Of a stretch of 64,000 nucleotides of DNA, positions 1-10,905 are shown one piece after another (positions within the stretch are counted from its first letter, which is position 1; the number at the start of each line of letters is the position of its first letter). A model generated the notes under the pieces. It was not told where the DNA came from and did no database searches. It saw nothing but the letters and a program-made list of their open reading frames with translations. Location: positions 806,001 to 870,000 of the forward strand of contig NZ_JAATJJ010000002.1 in NCBI RefSeq assembly GCF_011927795.1, written 5' to 3'. The position numbers were made by a program, and so were the translations under genes. The stretch comes from Saonia flava. GTDB taxonomy: Bacteria > Bacteroidota > Bacteroidia > Flavobacteriales > Flavobacteriaceae.

Positions 1-579
1 TGGACCTTTTATTATTGGGCTTTTTGGCTGGCATGGGCACCTTTTACAGGAATCTTCATTGCAAGAATCTCTAAAGGAAGAACTTTGCGCCAATTACTTT
101 TGGGAGTACTTATTATTCCCTCTTTAGGGACTTTCTTTTGGTTTTCGGTTTTTGGCACCTCAGCTTTTCAGTTGATTAATGATTGGGGAACCTACAACAA
201 CGAATTTGGAAATGTTTTCTCCTCTATTTTCGTCTTTTTTGAACACTACCCTATGGCCACCGTACTAAATAGTATTACGTTAGTATTACTAATCGGTTTT
301 TTAGTCACCTCAGTAGATTCTGCTGTATTTGTATTAAGTATGTTCACGGACAAAGGCAAAAAGAACCCTAAAAAGAAACACCGTTTAATCTGGTCGGTCT
401 TTATTCTTTTGGCTACTATTTCCCTACTGCTCTTGGGGAATGCCAAACCCGATATAGATATTCTTGTGGCTGTTCAAAAATTACTGATTATAACCTCACT
501 ACCCTTTGCGTTTTTTATGGTCGTAATGACTTTTGTTTTTTTTAAGAATATATTGAAAAATTATCGGAGCCTATCTTGA
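1..579 (+). CDS. BCCT family betaine/choline/carnitine transporter, C-terminal part
   Basis: The reading frame is open from base 1, so the start lies outside the window; 192 residues remain. The opening residues WTFYYWAFWLAWAPF followed by GIFIARISKGR match the highly conserved tryptophan-rich segment and following helix of BCCT transporters (betaine, choline or carnitine uptake at the inner membrane). Several hydrophobic segments follow, with a lysine-rich cytoplasmic loop (KGKKNPKKKH) before the last helices. Family members take up compatible solutes, usually coupled to sodium, which suits a marine bacterium. The substrate cannot be decided from this fragment. The gene converges on the ACT-domain gene with a 40-bp gap. 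Confidence 0.88.
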   Translation, partial: WTFYYWAFWLAWAPFTGIFIARISKGRTLRQLLLGVLIIPSLGTFFWFSVFGTSAFQLINDWGTYNNEFGNVFSSIFVFFEHYPMATVLNSITLVLLIGFLVTSVDSAVFVLSMFTDKGKKNPKKKHRLIWSVFILLATISLLLLGNAKPDIDILVAVQKLLIITSLPFAFFMVVMTFVFFKNILKNYRSLS

Positions 580-619
580 GCAAAGTTGAAAGTCTTGGCT
601 TTACATTGGTATGAGTTGG

Positions 620-1015
620 TTACTTCTTAGTTAATTCTAATAAAACATTTATTGCCTTTTGTCCATCTTTGTTATTTACAAAAATATGATCATGATAATA
701 ACCTGAAATTACATTACAGCTAATTTCATGTTTTGCCAATTCAGAAGAGAAGAGAGCCGTAAGTCCTACCGCATCTAACGAAGAGTGCACATTCAACCTA
801 ATCCAAGAGGCAACATAATCGTAGCTCAATTTATAGGTGTCAGCGTGTTTTTGTTCCAAAACAAGAGTAATTCCTTCCTTTTCATTGAATTGACATAGGA
901 TATACTTTCTTTCAATACCCACAGTGGTTGCTACAGAAACAAAAACATAGGTACCTGCATTTAGTTCAGGTTTCATTTCCTTAACCAATTTTTCAAGATT
1001 TTTCTCTCCACTCAT
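620..1015 (-). CDS. ACT domain-containing protein (DUF2241-like)
   Basis: A 131-residue soluble protein with no signal peptide. The C-terminal half (WIRLNVHSSLDAVGLTALFSSELA, then a GYYHDHIFV strand) has the beta-alpha-beta-beta-alpha pattern of small-molecule-binding ACT domains, and the whole resembles the DUF2241/ACT_7 family of about 130 residues. Such proteins are thought to bind amino acids; no enzymatic role is known to me. It is the last gene downstream of two amidinohydrolase-type genes on the same strand (12 bp after the stop of the nearest), so a link to arginine or citrulline metabolism is an inference from position only. Confidence 0.75.
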   Translation of the reverse strand: MSGEKNLEKLVKEMKPELNAGTYVFVSVATTVGIERKYILCQFNEKEGITLVLEQKHADTYKLSYDYVASWIRLNVHSSLDAVGLTALFSSELAKHEISCNVISGYYHDHIFVNNKDGQKAINVLLELTKK

Positions 1016-1027
1016 TATAGGTGCGCT

Positions 1028-1969
1028 TTATTCTTTAGGCAAGAAAACTTCGGCCATCATACATCGGGCACTTCCACCACCACAAGTTTCAATAGTATCC
1101 AAGGGGCTATGTATAATATCACAATACTTTTTAATAGTACTTAGCTGGATTGAGGTTAAACTTTTATATGCTGAAGAACTCATTACCAAAAATTTTTCAT
1201 CACCTTTTCCCAAAACCTGAAGCATATTTCCTGCAAATTGATGCATCTGTTCTTCCGTAATGGTAATAATTTCTTTTCCACTTTCTTTCAAATGACGGGA
1301 CACATTTTTCTTCTCTTTCTTATCATCAATTGTGTCCAAACAAATTACAGCAAAATCTTCGGCCAAACACATCATCACATTGGTATGGTATATTGGAACG
1401 CGTTTATTTTCCACTGATTGATAGGCGTTGAAAATTATTGGTGCGTAGTCAAAATCTTCACAGAACTCAATAAACAACTCTTCGTCTGCTCTTGGCGATA
1501 TGGCACAATAGGCTTTTTTGTTCACCCTATCCAATGCAATACTGCCTGTACCCTCCAAAAAAAACTCTTTTTTCTCGGCAGAAGTATAATCCACAACTTG
1601 CTCTATAATAAAGCCTTTTGTCTCCAATAAATTCAAAATATCCTCGCGTCTTTCCTTTCTTCTATTTTCGGCAAACATAGGATACAAACCTATCGTCCCA
1701 TCGGCATGAAAAGACACCCAATTGTTAGGAAAAATAGAGTCCGGGGTATCAGATTCCATGATATCCTCTACGACTATCACATTTACTCCCTTTCCCCTTA
1801 AAGTAGAAACAAAACCATCAAACTCGTCCTGGGCTTTCTTATTAATATCAACGTTTTTAAGATTAAGGTCTTCCTGAAAATAATTATTTACAGCTGTCTG
1901 TTCGTTCATTCTAAAACCGATAGGACGAATCATTAAAATCGTATTGGTGATTTGCTTCATTTTATTCAC
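1028..1969 (-). CDS. ctlX: CtlX-like amidinotransferase/citrulline hydrolase family protein
   Basis: A 313-residue cytoplasmic enzyme of the pentein (amidinotransferase/arginine deiminase) fold. Visible active-site elements are FPNNWVSFH and EGTGSIALDR near the middle, the histidine of VPIYHTNVMM, and the C-terminal nucleophile Cys303 in GGGSARCMMAEV. This pattern matches the arginine-deiminase-related family named CtlX for citrulline utilisation. Family members hydrolyse guanidino or ureido groups, so citrulline or a related compound is the likely substrate. The first ATG overlaps the upstream gene by 8 bp; a second ATG three codons later would abut it instead. Either way the two genes are probably translated from one message. 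Confidence 0.8.
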   Translation of the reverse strand: MNKMKQITNTILMIRPIGFRMNEQTAVNNYFQEDLNLKNVDINKKAQDEFDGFVSTLRGKGVNVIVVEDIMESDTPDSIFPNNWVSFHADGTIGLYPMFAENRRKERREDILNLLETKGFIIEQVVDYTSAEKKEFFLEGTGSIALDRVNKKAYCAISPRADEELFIEFCEDFDYAPIIFNAYQSVENKRVPIYHTNVMMCLAEDFAVICLDTIDDKKEKKNVSRHLKESGKEIITITEEQMHQFAGNMLQVLGKGDEKFLVMSSSAYKSLTSIQLSTIKKYCDIIHSPLDTIETCGGGSARCMMAEVFLPKE

Positions 1970-2876
1970 GAATTAATGGTAATGTACTGCAACGCAACAA
2001 TCCTTCCTGTTTTGCAATTTCTGCATAAGGAATTTCCTCCACAGTAAAACCTTGCGTTCGTAGCCATGAATTTAATCTGGTAAAATTCTGCTCAGAGACT
2101 ACCACCTCCGGAGAAATAGAGAAAATATTGCTGTTCATATTATACATCTCTTCTTTTGTGATTTCAAAAATGTTCTCTTTTCCAAAAAAATCAACCAACC
2201 ATTGATATTCTTCCTCAATTAAAAATCCATTTTTGTGTAGAATGGCCTTATTTCTTCCCACGGGCTGAAAACAACAATCCAAATGCAATGCATTTTCCAT
2301 TGCATTGGTGTTGGATTTTCTAAGTTCAAAAGATTTTACCTTCTTGTGTGGAAATTCAGCGGCCATAAACTCCACTGCTTCTTTATTGGTTCTTGCTGTA
2401 ATATAATCGGCATAGTCACTGCCTGTATATGTCCCAATAAAAATATAATCGTTCCATGGCATTACATCACCACCCTCAATATGCACCTCATCTGGTGGTC
2501 GTATATTTTTTTCAGGAGCAATTCTATCCAATACATGTAAGATTGCTTCAAACTCTGCTTCTCTATGGGGCAAAATATTGGCATGGATAATTTTGTCTTC
2601 GATCACAAAAGCAATATCGCGAGAAAATATTTGGTTGCAATCTTTAAGGATTTCTGGCCTAATTACCTGAACATTATATTTTTCCAAAACCGCTGCAAAA
2701 GCATCCATTTCTTTAATCATATCCTCTTCCTTTGGATAAGTGCCAGCTAAGATATGTTCAACCGATTTAGGATCGTAGGCCTCCTCTACCTTTGGTATTG
2801 GGCCGCAACTTTCCGCTATACCTAGGACTACTGCCTTAAGGGTTGATGTTTCATCATTTATTTTTAAATGGAGCAT
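1962..2876 (-). CDS. Arginine deiminase/dimethylarginine dimethylaminohydrolase family protein
   Basis: A 304-residue second pentein-fold protein. The likely catalytic residues are the acidic pair in IEGGDVMPW, the histidine in ENALHLDCC and Cys296 in GLLRCSTLPL. These match the DDAH/arginine deiminase superfamily, which attacks guanidino carbons through a covalent cysteine intermediate. The substrate is not determined by sequence: arginine, methylarginine or an agmatine-like compound are all possible. It overlaps the downstream ctlX-like gene, so two related but clearly distinct enzymes are made together, which suggests successive steps on one nitrogen-rich substrate. Confidence 0.78.
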   Translation of the reverse strand: MLHLKINDETSTLKAVVLGIAESCGPIPKVEEAYDPKSVEHILAGTYPKEEDMIKEMDAFAAVLEKYNVQVIRPEILKDCNQIFSRDIAFVIEDKIIHANILPHREAEFEAILHVLDRIAPEKNIRPPDEVHIEGGDVMPWNDYIFIGTYTGSDYADYITARTNKEAVEFMAAEFPHKKVKSFELRKSNTNAMENALHLDCCFQPVGRNKAILHKNGFLIEEEYQWLVDFFGKENIFEITKEEMYNMNSNIFSISPEVVVSEQNFTRLNSWLRTQGFTVEEIPYAEIAKQEGLLRCSTLPLIRE

Positions 2877-2902
2877 ATATTAATTTTGGTCAAATTTAGA
2901 AA

Positions 2903-2940
2903 TAAAATTGCCCTTTACCGTATAGAACAGAAAGGGCAAT
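2903..2940 (-). terminator. Rho-independent terminator after gltA
   Basis: An inverted repeat (ATTGCCCTTT and AAAGGGCAAT, about 14-base loop) lies 24 bp beyond the gltA stop and is followed, in the minus direction, by a T-rich run. Confidence 0.7.
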
Positions 2941-2963
2941 CTTAAAATTTTTATGTCTATGGT

Positions 2964-4247
2964 TTATCTTATATCCAATTCAACAAAAGGTCTAGCCTTT
3001 TCACCAATATAGATTTGTCTTGGACGACCTATTGGTTCTCCTCTCAAGCGCATTTCTCTCCATTGGGCAATCCACCCTGGCAATCTTCCCAAAGCAAACA
3101 TTACTGTAAACATTTCTGTAGGAATGCCCAAGGCCCTATAAATAATACCCGAATAGAAATCCACATTGGGATACAATTTGCGCTTTACAAAGTATTCATC
3201 TTCCAAAGCCTCTTTTTCCAATCCTTTTGCTATAGCAAGAATAGGGTCATCTATACCCAAATCAGCTAAAACCTCATCTGCAGCTTTCTTAATGATTTTT
3301 GCCCTTGGATCAAAGTTTTTATACACTCTATGTCCAAAACCCATTAATCTAAATGGATCACTTTTATCTTTTGCTTTGGCCATATACTTTTTAGTGTCAC
3401 CACCATCTGCTTCAATGGCTTCCAACATTTCCAGTACCGCTTGGTTGGCGCCACCATGAAGAGGGCCCCACAATGCAGAAATACCAGCCGAAATGGAAGC
3501 AAAAAGACCCGCATGGGAGGATCCAACTATACGAACTGTTGAAGTGGAACAATTCTGTTCGTGGTCTGCATGCAAAATTAATAACTGATCCAAGGCGTCA
3601 ATTACCACTTTATTGGTTTTGTATGCCTGGTTGGGTCTCTTGAACATCATTTTATGTATGTTCTCCACATAGCCCAATGTGTCATCTCCGTAATCTAATG
3701 GCAGTCCCTTTTTCTTTCTCAAGGCCCAAGCTACCAAAACAGGAAATTTTGCCAATAATCTAACAATAGCATGATACATATCGTTCTCCGATGAAACATC
3801 TACTGTTGACGGATTAAAAGCAATTAAAGCACTTGTCAATGAAGACAAAACACCCATAGGGTGTGCAGATTTTGGAAAACCATCCAAAATTTTCTTCATC
3901 TCTTCATCCACATGGGATTCGGCTTTAATATCGTTGTGGAATTTTTTAAGTTTTGCCTTATCTGGCAATTCTCCAAAAATTAACAAATAGGCCACTTCCA
4001 AAAAATCCGCTTTTTCTGCTAGTTCCTCGATGGAATACCCCCTATATCTCAATACTCCTTTCTCACCATCCAAAAAAGTAATGGCGCTTTCACATGACCC
4101 AGTATTTTTATAGCCGGGATCTATTGTTATAATATTGGCTGTGCCCCTTAATGTTTTGATATCAATTGCAACCTCATCTTCTGTTCCTTTAATAACTGGA
4201 AACTCATATTTTTTGCCTTGAAATTCTAATATAGCTTTATCTGACAT
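2964..4247 (-). CDS. gltA: Citrate synthase
   Basis: A 427-residue cytosolic enzyme that condenses acetyl-CoA and oxaloacetate to citrate at the entry of the TCA cycle. Length and motifs fit the type II (NADH-sensitive, hexameric) bacterial form: the first catalytic histidine in GSSHAGLFAS, the second in GFGHRVYKNFDPRAK, and the catalytic aspartate in YPNVDFYSGI. The N-terminal beta-rich domain (residues 1-50, beginning MSDKAILEFQGKKYEFP) typical of this form is present. It is flanked by its own terminator downstream and a 110-bp gap upstream, so it is probably transcribed alone. Confidence 0.97.
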   Translation of the reverse strand: MSDKAILEFQGKKYEFPVIKGTEDEVAIDIKTLRGTANIITIDPGYKNTGSCESAITFLDGEKGVLRYRGYSIEELAEKADFLEVAYLLIFGELPDKAKLKKFHNDIKAESHVDEEMKKILDGFPKSAHPMGVLSSLTSALIAFNPSTVDVSSENDMYHAIVRLLAKFPVLVAWALRKKKGLPLDYGDDTLGYVENIHKMMFKRPNQAYKTNKVVIDALDQLLILHADHEQNCSTSTVRIVGSSHAGLFASISAGISALWGPLHGGANQAVLEMLEAIEADGGDTKKYMAKAKDKSDPFRLMGFGHRVYKNFDPRAKIIKKAADEVLADLGIDDPILAIAKGLEKEALEDEYFVKRKLYPNVDFYSGIIYRALGIPTEMFTVMFALGRLPGWIAQWREMRLRGEPIGRPRQIYIGEKARPFVELDIR

Positions 4248-4357
4248 TGATGCTTTTTAGTGTTTTAAAAATAAGGAAGTAAATTTACGAAAAAGACACC
4301 ATCTTAACAATTTGATATCCCCTTAATGCAAATAATTTATTTGTTTTGGACAATCTT

Positions 4358-5899
4358 TTAATATTTTAACAAATAAAGCTTATCATAGTATAGATCTACT
4401 GACTTCTCCCAGGTAAACTTCATTTTTTTTGCATTGGATTTAATTTTTTTCCAAGTGGTTTTATCATTCTGAAAAACATCCAATGCAATATCAAAACTTT
4501 TGAGCATATTCCTAATCTTATCATCATATGTTTCACCGTCAAAACTAAAACCCGTTTTCATATGCTCAACCGTATCCTTCAATCCTCCCGTATGGTGCAC
4601 TAAACATGGATTACCATTTCTCATTGACAGCATTTGGCTTATTCCACATGGCTCAAAAAGACTGGGCATAAAATATAAATCTGATTCCAGGTAAATTGAA
4701 TCAATTAAATCTTCTGATTGTCCATTGGTGAAAATGAAATTTTTATAGTTATAACTAAAATCCCTAAAAAGCTCTTCATAGTCTGGAGCTCCAGTGCCCA
4801 GGAGCATAAAAATGCCATCTACTTTCTCCAATTTCTTTAATATTTCCACAAAAGCCTCTGGCGAACGTTTAAAAAAGTAAAATTTTTGCTCTGTTAACCT
4901 CGCCACACTCGATACGATAAATTTAGGGCGATTCCCAACGTATTCCATTACTTTTTCACCAGTATGCGCCAAGAAATCAGCCTTATATTTTTTAGACTCC
5001 TCTTGCAACCATCTAAAAAGCGCCTTTACCGTATTTCTATATATAAAACCACTGCCCGCCGCTCGTATATTTTTATAATTACATCCATTAAGAATACCAA
5101 AGAGCCGACCTTCATTATCTGCTTTTTTTAAATCCTCTTCTAAGCCTTCACCTCCAATAAACTCAGGAGGTCTACTCGGTAAAAGCACATCCTCTTTATA
5201 AGAAGGCGATACGGTATGTACGGCATCTGCCAACCGAATTCCTACGGCCATTAGATTAATACAGTCCTGATACCTATAATCCATAAGACCCTTATAATCT
5301 ATAGGAATATCTGGAAACCAATTTCTTAAGGATGAATAATTATTCTCAAAAGGGCGAATTCCCTGAATGGCCAAATTATGAATACTGTAAACAAACCGAG
5401 TTTTTTTTAAGGACGTGTACAAGCCATGATATTGTCTTAGATATAGCAATAAACTAGAGTGCCAATCATGTAAATGAACCACATCAAGTTTTCCAAAGGC
5501 CTCTTTTTTAATTGCTTCTGCAACAGCCGTGCAAAAAATGAAGTATTTAATTGCATCTGTAAAAAAAGGTTCTTTAGGGTCATTATGGTATATATGGGCA
5601 ATATCCCCTGCTTCAATCTCCGGATGATGAATAACATAATGATGAATATTTTTGAATTCCTTTTTTGGAACTACTTCATAAAGTTCAGCAATGTATGTTG
5701 TGTTTCTTAATTGAAAATTTAAGTTGGTTTTTAATATCCCATTTTTATGAAGCCTGCCATAAGACGGAACTACAACATGGACCTTATCTCCTTTTTCCGA
5801 AATTTTTCGGGGAACGTCACGTACTACATCCCCCATACCACCAGCTTTACAATTGGCAATGGCATCATTTTCTGCAGCAGCAAAAAGAAAGTTATTCAT
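4358..5899 (-). CDS. glgA: Glycogen/starch synthase (GT5 family), divergent
   Basis: A 513-residue glycosyltransferase. The N-terminal KAGGMGDVVRDVP loop corresponds to the ADP-glucose-binding KxGGLGDV motif of GT5 glycogen synthases, and the C-terminal PSLFEPCGISQM and HTGGLKDTV motifs carry the donor-binding glutamate region. The expected role is adding glucose from ADP-glucose to glycogen. Differences from textbook GlgA are visible: the motif usually read as QKG is QKF, and the NGID segment is NGCN. No other glycogen genes (glgB, glgC, glgP) are nearby. It lies between eno and gltA on the same strand but behind the eno terminator. Confidence 0.82.
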   Translation of the reverse strand: MNNFLFAAAENDAIANCKAGGMGDVVRDVPRKISEKGDKVHVVVPSYGRLHKNGILKTNLNFQLRNTTYIAELYEVVPKKEFKNIHHYVIHHPEIEAGDIAHIYHNDPKEPFFTDAIKYFIFCTAVAEAIKKEAFGKLDVVHLHDWHSSLLLYLRQYHGLYTSLKKTRFVYSIHNLAIQGIRPFENNYSSLRNWFPDIPIDYKGLMDYRYQDCINLMAVGIRLADAVHTVSPSYKEDVLLPSRPPEFIGGEGLEEDLKKADNEGRLFGILNGCNYKNIRAAGSGFIYRNTVKALFRWLQEESKKYKADFLAHTGEKVMEYVGNRPKFIVSSVARLTEQKFYFFKRSPEAFVEILKKLEKVDGIFMLLGTGAPDYEELFRDFSYNYKNFIFTNGQSEDLIDSIYLESDLYFMPSLFEPCGISQMLSMRNGNPCLVHHTGGLKDTVEHMKTGFSFDGETYDDKIRNMLKSFDIALDVFQNDKTTWKKIKSNAKKMKFTWEKSVDLYYDKLYLLKY

Positions 5900-5968
5900 G
5901 AAGATTTAGATACAAGGTTATATTGCCAATATATCAATAAATTAATATTAATTTGATGGAGTTTCAAA

Positions 5969-6004
5969 AAAAAAATCCTTTTTAGAATTAAAAAGGATTT
6001 TTTC
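5969..6004 (-). terminator. Rho-independent terminator after eno
   Basis: An inverted repeat of AAATCCTTTTT and AAAAAGGATTT with a 6-base loop lies directly after the eno stop. A T run follows on the minus strand. Confidence 0.8.
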
Positions 6005-6013
6005 AACAGTTTG

Positions 6014-7321
<1,308 letters not shown>

Positions 7322-7342
7322 TTAGTGTTGATTTTATTTTTG

Positions 7343-7350
7343 CAAAGATA
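7343..7350 (-). promoter_or_regulatory. Candidate -7 element for eno
   Basis: TATCTTTG read on the minus strand is an exact match to the Bacteroidetes -7 consensus TAnnTTTG, 37 bp before the eno ATG. No clear TTTG at -33 was found at the usual spacing. An inverted repeat at 7358-7385 (GCATTGT and ACAATGC, 14-base loop) lies just upstream and could end carA transcripts. Confidence 0.45.
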
Positions 7351-7426
7351 CAAAAGCGCATTGTCATTGCTTTTCTGCACAATGCAATATTGTGTTGAAA
7401 ATAACTATAATTTAACCTAAAACGTT

Positions 7427-8539
7427 TTAATTGGAACTAACCTTTATCATTTTGAAAAAGTCATCAAAAAGATAATCGGCATCATGTGGGCCAGGACTAG
7501 CTTCCGGGTGATATTGAACAGAAAAAACATTTTTGTTCTTCATTCTGATTCCCGCTACAGTGTTATCGTTTAAATGGGTATGCGTAATCTCCAATTCCTT
7601 GTGCGCCTCAGTCTCTTCTCGATTGATAGCAAATCCATGGTTTTGAGAAGTAATTTCCCCTTTTCCTGTTTCCAAATTTATTACTGGATGATTAATTCCC
7701 CTATGTCCATTATACATCTTATAGGTAGAAACCCCATTGGCCAATGCAATAACTTGATGCCCCAAACAAATGCCAAAAAGGGGTTTGCCATTTGCTATGA
7801 TATCTTTAGCTGTAGAAATAGAGTCATGTAATGGCTCTGGATCTCCTGGTCCATTTGATATAAAATACCCATCTGGATTCCATTCTTTCATTTCTTCATA
7901 GGAGGTATTGTATGGAAATACTTTTATATACGCATCCCTTTTGGCCAGATTTCTAAGGATATTTTTCTTAATCCCTATATCTAAAGCAGAAATCTTATAG
8001 GTCGCATTTTCGTTTCCATAAAAATAAGGTTTTGTTGTGGAAACCTTAGAAGCCAATTCAAGACCTTCCATACTTGGCACAACTGCCAATTTTTCCTTTA
8101 ATGAATCTACGTTATCAACATCGGTAGAAATTACTGCATTCATTGCTCCGTTATCTCTAATATAACTTACCAAAGCCCTTGTATCTACATCTGATATAGC
8201 AAAAAGATTGTTGTCATTTAAAAAATCCAATAAGCTTGCATCAGAATTAGGTCTAGAATATTCGTAACTAAAATTTTTACAGATTAAACCCGAAATCTTA
8301 ACAGAATCAGATTCTATTTCCTCCCCATTTGTTCCATAATTTCCAATATGGGCATTGGTTGTCACCATTAACTGGCCAAAATAAGATGGGTCTGTAAAAA
8401 TTTCCTGATAGCCTGTCATTCCAGTATTAAAACATACTTCTCCGTAGGCAGTACCCTCTTTTCCTCCGACAGCTTTTCCATAAAAAATAGTACCATCAGC
8501 TAATAATAACAGTGCCTTCTTTTTAGATTGATACTTCAT
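7427..8539 (-). CDS. carA: Carbamoyl-phosphate synthase small (glutaminase) subunit
   Basis: A 370-residue subunit that hydrolyses glutamine and passes ammonia to CarB for carbamoyl phosphate, the precursor of arginine and pyrimidines. The N-terminal CarA domain is followed by a class I glutamine amidotransferase domain with the nucleophile cysteine in FGICLGHQ and the His-Glu pair in YHPEASPGPHD. The large subunit carB is not in the window, as is usual in Bacteroidetes where carA sits after the ribosomal alpha operon. A terminator separates it from rplQ, so it has its own promoter. Confidence 0.97.
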   Translation of the reverse strand: MKYQSKKKALLLLADGTIFYGKAVGGKEGTAYGEVCFNTGMTGYQEIFTDPSYFGQLMVTTNAHIGNYGTNGEEIESDSVKISGLICKNFSYEYSRPNSDASLLDFLNDNNLFAISDVDTRALVSYIRDNGAMNAVISTDVDNVDSLKEKLAVVPSMEGLELASKVSTTKPYFYGNENATYKISALDIGIKKNILRNLAKRDAYIKVFPYNTSYEEMKEWNPDGYFISNGPGDPEPLHDSISTAKDIIANGKPLFGICLGHQVIALANGVSTYKMYNGHRGINHPVINLETGKGEITSQNHGFAINREETEAHKELEITHTHLNDNTVAGIRMKNKNVFSVQYHPEASPGPHDADYLFDDFFKMIKVSSN

Positions 8540-8580
8540 ATATTTTTTTCAAAATTTTCGTTTCACAAATAAACACAAAA

Positions 8581-8609
8581 AAAGGATAAGCTTTCAAGCC
8601 TATCCTTTT
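8581..8609 (-). terminator. Terminator of the ribosomal alpha operon (after rplQ)
   Basis: The inverted repeat AAAGGATAAGC/GCCTATCCTTT lies 27 bp after the rplQ stop, with a T run following on the minus strand. It marks the end of the long ribosomal cluster. Confidence 0.8.
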
Positions 8610-8635
8610 ACAATTATTAAGTTGTTATAAACATC

Positions 8636-9136
8636 TTATTCCTCAGAATCATCAGTTTTGTTTTCAGTAGTCACCGGTGCAACTTCCTTTTTGGCACCAC
8701 CACCTCTTCTGCTTCTCCTAGTTGTCTTCTTCTTAGGCTTTCCTGCATTATAGAGTTCATTAAAATCCACAAGCTCAATCATGGCCATATCGGCATTATC
8801 ACCCAAACGATTTCCTAACTTTATAATCCTTGTATAGCCTCCTGGTCTATCTCCAATTTTCTCAGCAACTTCACCGAATAATTCTGTAACAGCATATTTG
8901 TCTCTAAGACTCTTAAATACAATACGTCTGTTATGAGTTCCCTTTTCTACAGTTTGATTATTTTCTGCCTTGGACCTTGTAATTAGAGGCTCAACAAACT
9001 GTTTTAAAGCTTTAGCTTTTGCAACTGTAGTATTGATTCTCTTATGCTCTATTAAAGAACAGGCCATATTTGCAAGCATAGCTTTTCTATGCGCCGTCTT
9101 TCTTCCTAAATGATTAACTTTCTTACCGTGTCTCAT
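8636..9136 (-). CDS. rplQ: 50S ribosomal protein L17 with C-terminal extension
   Basis: A 166-residue large-subunit protein lining the peptide exit tunnel region. The N-terminal [17 protein letters not shown] signature is clear. It is about 40 residues longer than E. coli L17: the tail is a basic stretch ([16 protein letters not shown]) followed by an acidic end (DDSEE). Similar tails are known in Bacteroidetes; their function is unknown to me. Last gene of the cluster, before the terminator. Confidence 0.97.
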   Translation of the reverse strand: MRHGKKVNHLGRKTAHRKAMLANMACSLIEHKRINTTVAKAKALKQFVEPLITRSKAENNQTVEKGTHNRRIVFKSLRDKYAVTELFGEVAEKIGDRPGGYTRIIKLGNRLGDNADMAMIELVDFNELYNAGKPKKKTTRRSRRGGGAKKEVAPVTTENKTDDSEE

Positions 9137-9195
9137 ATTTACTTATTATCATCTTGCTACCAAACCCGTAAGAACGAGGAGCAAAATATGATTAA

Positions 9196-10188
9196 TTAAT
9201 CCTTATCTAATTTATATTTTGATAAATCCATTCCAAAACTTAAGCCCTTGTTGATCACTAACTCTTCAAGTTCGGTCAATGACTTCTTTCCAAAGTTTCT
9301 GAATTTCATTAAATCGTTCTTATTAAAAGAAACTAAATCACCCAAAGTATCTACTTCGGCAGCCTTTAAACAGTTCAATGCCCGAACAGAAAGATCCATA
9401 TCAACCAACTTAGTTTTCAACAACTGCCTCATATGTAATGACTCCTCATCATAAGTCTCAGTTTGTGCAATCTCATCGGCCTCAAGCGTAATACGTTCAT
9501 CAGAGAACAACATAAAGTGATGTATCAAAACTTTTGCAGCTTCTGTTAAAGCATCTTTTGGATGAATAGAGCCATCGGTAACTATTTCAAAAACCAATTT
9601 TTCATAATCGGTTTTTTGCTCAACCCTAAAGTTTTCTATGCTATATTTTACATTCTTAACAGGCGTAAAAATAGAATCCACAGCAATGGTTCCCAATGCA
9701 GCATTGGATTTTTTATTTTCCTCTGCAGGAACATACCCTCTACCTTTGTCAATAACTATTTCCATGTTGATGGCCACCTTAGAATCCATGTTACAGATTA
9801 CTAAATCTGGATTCAATACTTGGTAACCAGAGATGAATTTTTGAAAATCACCCGCAGTCAATTGGTCTTTTCCGCTAACAGAAATAGAAACCACTTCTGC
9901 ATCAACATCGTCTATCTGTCTTTTAAAACGTACTTGTTTTAAGTTTAGGATAATCTCGGTAACATCTTCTACGACTCCTGGGATTACAGAAAACTCATGC
10001 TCAACTTTATCTATTCTAACTGAAGTAATAGCAAAACCTTCCAAAGCTGAAAGCAATACTCTTCTTAATGCGTTCCCAACAGTAAGTCCATAACCAGGTT
10101 CCAAAGGGCGAAATTCGAACTTCCCTTCGAAATCTGAGGAATCTATCATTATTACTTTATCGGGTTTCTGAAAATTAAATAATGCCAT
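9196..10188 (-). CDS. rpoA: DNA-directed RNA polymerase subunit alpha
   Basis: A 330-residue subunit that nucleates RNA polymerase assembly and contacts promoter DNA and regulators. The N-terminal dimerisation domain (about residues 1-235, with [20 protein letters not shown]) is linked to the C-terminal helix-hairpin-helix domain (from about residue 255, with [17 protein letters not shown] and [12 protein letters not shown]). It sits between rpsD and rplQ in the standard alpha-operon order, 15 bp after rpsD. Confidence 0.99.
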   Translation of the reverse strand: MALFNFQKPDKVIMIDSSDFEGKFEFRPLEPGYGLTVGNALRRVLLSALEGFAITSVRIDKVEHEFSVIPGVVEDVTEIILNLKQVRFKRQIDDVDAEVVSISVSGKDQLTAGDFQKFISGYQVLNPDLVICNMDSKVAINMEIVIDKGRGYVPAEENKKSNAALGTIAVDSIFTPVKNVKYSIENFRVEQKTDYEKLVFEIVTDGSIHPKDALTEAAKVLIHHFMLFSDERITLEADEIAQTETYDEESLHMRQLLKTKLVDMDLSVRALNCLKAAEVDTLGDLVSFNKNDLMKFRNFGKKSLTELEELVINKGLSFGMDLSKYKLDKD

Positions 10189-10203
10189 ATTGGATTAGGT
10201 TGT

Positions 10204-10809
10204 TTATTTAGAGTATAACTCGACGATTAATTGTTCCTTTATATTTTCTGGTATCTGAAGTCTTTCTGGCACAGAAACAAACGTTCCTTCCTTCTTCTCA
10301 GAGTTCCAAGTAATCCACTCATATACATTGCTACTAGAAGCAAGTGAATCTTGTATTGTTTGCAAAGATTTGGACTTCTCCCTAACACCTACGACATCTC
10401 CTGGCTTTAAGGAATATGATGGGATTCCAACAACCTCACCATTAACTGTAATGTGTCTATGGGAAACCAATTGTCTAGCTCCGCTTCTAGAAGGGGAAAC
10501 TCCCATTCTATAAACTACATTGTCCAATCTACATTCACACAATTGAAGCAAAATTTCACCGGTAACACCTTCTTTACGTTTTGCTTTGGCGAATATGTTT
10601 CTAAATTGTTTTTCCAAAATACCATAGGTATATTTGGCTTTTTGTTTTTCCATTAACTGTACAGAATATTCAGATTGTTTTCCTCTTCTTCTGTTTTGTC
10701 CGTGTTGTCCTGGAGGATAACTTTTCTTTTCAAAAGACTTATCGTCTCCAAAAATTGCCTCTCCAAACTTACGTGCAATTTTACTTTTTGGTCCTGTGTA
10801 TCTTGCCAT
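10204..10809 (-). CDS. rpsD: 30S ribosomal protein S4
   Basis: A 201-residue primary 16S rRNA-binding protein. The S4 RNA-binding domain is seen around residues 92-155 ([24 protein letters not shown]). In many bacteria S4 represses its own alpha operon. The 96-bp gap between rpsK and rpsD (10810-10905) is the longest inside this part of the cluster and could hold such a control site, though I see only weak inverted repeats in it. Confidence 0.98.
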   Translation of the reverse strand: MARYTGPKSKIARKFGEAIFGDDKSFEKKSYPPGQHGQNRRRGKQSEYSVQLMEKQKAKYTYGILEKQFRNIFAKAKRKEGVTGEILLQLCECRLDNVVYRMGVSPSRSGARQLVSHRHITVNGEVVGIPSYSLKPGDVVGVREKSKSLQTIQDSLASSSNVYEWITWNSEKKEGTFVSVPERLQIPENIKEQLIVELYSK

Positions 10810-10905
10810 TTCCTTCTTAAAAAAATTTGAAAGTGAGATTATGAATTAAGGCTTATCCTTCGATAATCGTAACTACACTTTCGTGAAAATTAATATATAA
10901 ATTGA

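Noticed and set aside
10810-10905. Possible S4-binding leader before rpsD
   Set aside because: Only short, weak inverted repeats (for example CACTTTCGTG) were found; not enough to call a regulatory structure.
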